Positions 43,706 to 44,507 of a DNA stretch of 44,507 bases are shown here, one piece after another; the stretch's first letter is position 1; the number at the start of each line of letters is the position of its first letter. The DNA lies in the NCBI GenBank assembly GCA_041629655.1, contig JBFKMV010000019.1:1-44507 (forward strand), in the 5' to 3' direction. The notes below the pieces were generated by a model that saw nothing but the letters and a program-made list of their open reading frames with translations, was not told the origin of the DNA and searched no databases. The translations under genes and the position numbers were made by a program. The stretch is from JBFKMV01 sp041629655. GTDB taxonomy: Bacteria; Acidobacteriota; Polarisedimenticolia; Polarisedimenticolales; Polarisedimenticolaceae.

Positions 43706-44507
<802 letters not shown>

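Overview
This is a GC-rich (about 70% by eye), densely packed bacterial chromosome segment with about 36 protein genes, most separated by fewer than 100 bases. There are many GTG/TTG starts and stop/start overlaps. I see no tRNA, rRNA, CRISPR array, transposase or phage gene. Several features are common in Acidobacteriota (Thermoanaerobaculia/Holophagae-like) and to a lesser degree Myxococcota. These are the sulfatase-fold/TPR protein, the propeller-type hybrid sensor kinase, exported PKD, MopE-repeat and beta-helix proteins, a Memo-AMMECR1 fusion and a split saccharopine pathway. Acidobacteriota is my best guess, from gene content only.

Region 1 (1-19 kb) is rich in envelope and exported proteins. 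It holds the end of a TPR protein, an M64 metallopeptidase divergent from a large PKD/alpha-toroid secreted protein, a small exported protein, a RodZ-like HTH/DUF2914 membrane protein, a hybrid histidine kinase, a YCII-amidohydrolase pair, an SGNH hydrolase and a sulfatase-fold TPR protein. It ends with a two-gene operon: a signal-peptide-bearing Hcp (the T6SS tube-protein family, with no other T6SS genes nearby) and a secreted protein with six 45-residue MopE-type metal-binding repeats. The PKD protein and the MopE protein carry the same 142-residue domain (86 of 142 identical, ungapped, counted by hand). The 5' regions of both transcription units also contain a 9-10 base poly-C tract, the longest homopolymers I noticed in the window.

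Region 2 (19-34 kb) is mainly housekeeping. It contains a rhodanese-SufE sulfur-transfer pair, an adenine deaminase-HPRT purine-salvage pair, DUF5995, DUF2277 and DUF188 genes, an exported beta-helix protein, a Rieske/M24-peptidase/HTTM-DCC operon, metG and a Sel1-repeat protein.

Region 3 (34-44.5 kb) is metabolic. A tightly coupled operon encodes an NhaC-family transporter with an added N-terminal extracytoplasmic domain, lysine-ketoglutarate reductase and saccharopine dehydrogenase: in effect lysine uptake plus the saccharopine route of lysine degradation. Upstream are a Memo-AMMECR1 fusion and boxR, an HTH/shikimate-kinase-like regulator. boxR is divergent from boxC-boxB of the aerobic benzoyl-CoA epoxide pathway; boxB runs off the window end. 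The boxR-boxC gap contains back-to-back sigma70-like promoters and a perfect TGCA-N6-TGCA site, the operator type described for BzdR. The boxR promoter predicts a leaderless mRNA.

The most interesting candidate for an undescribed system is the exported Hcp/MopE-repeat operon together with the shared GYW C-terminal domain and poly-C leaders.
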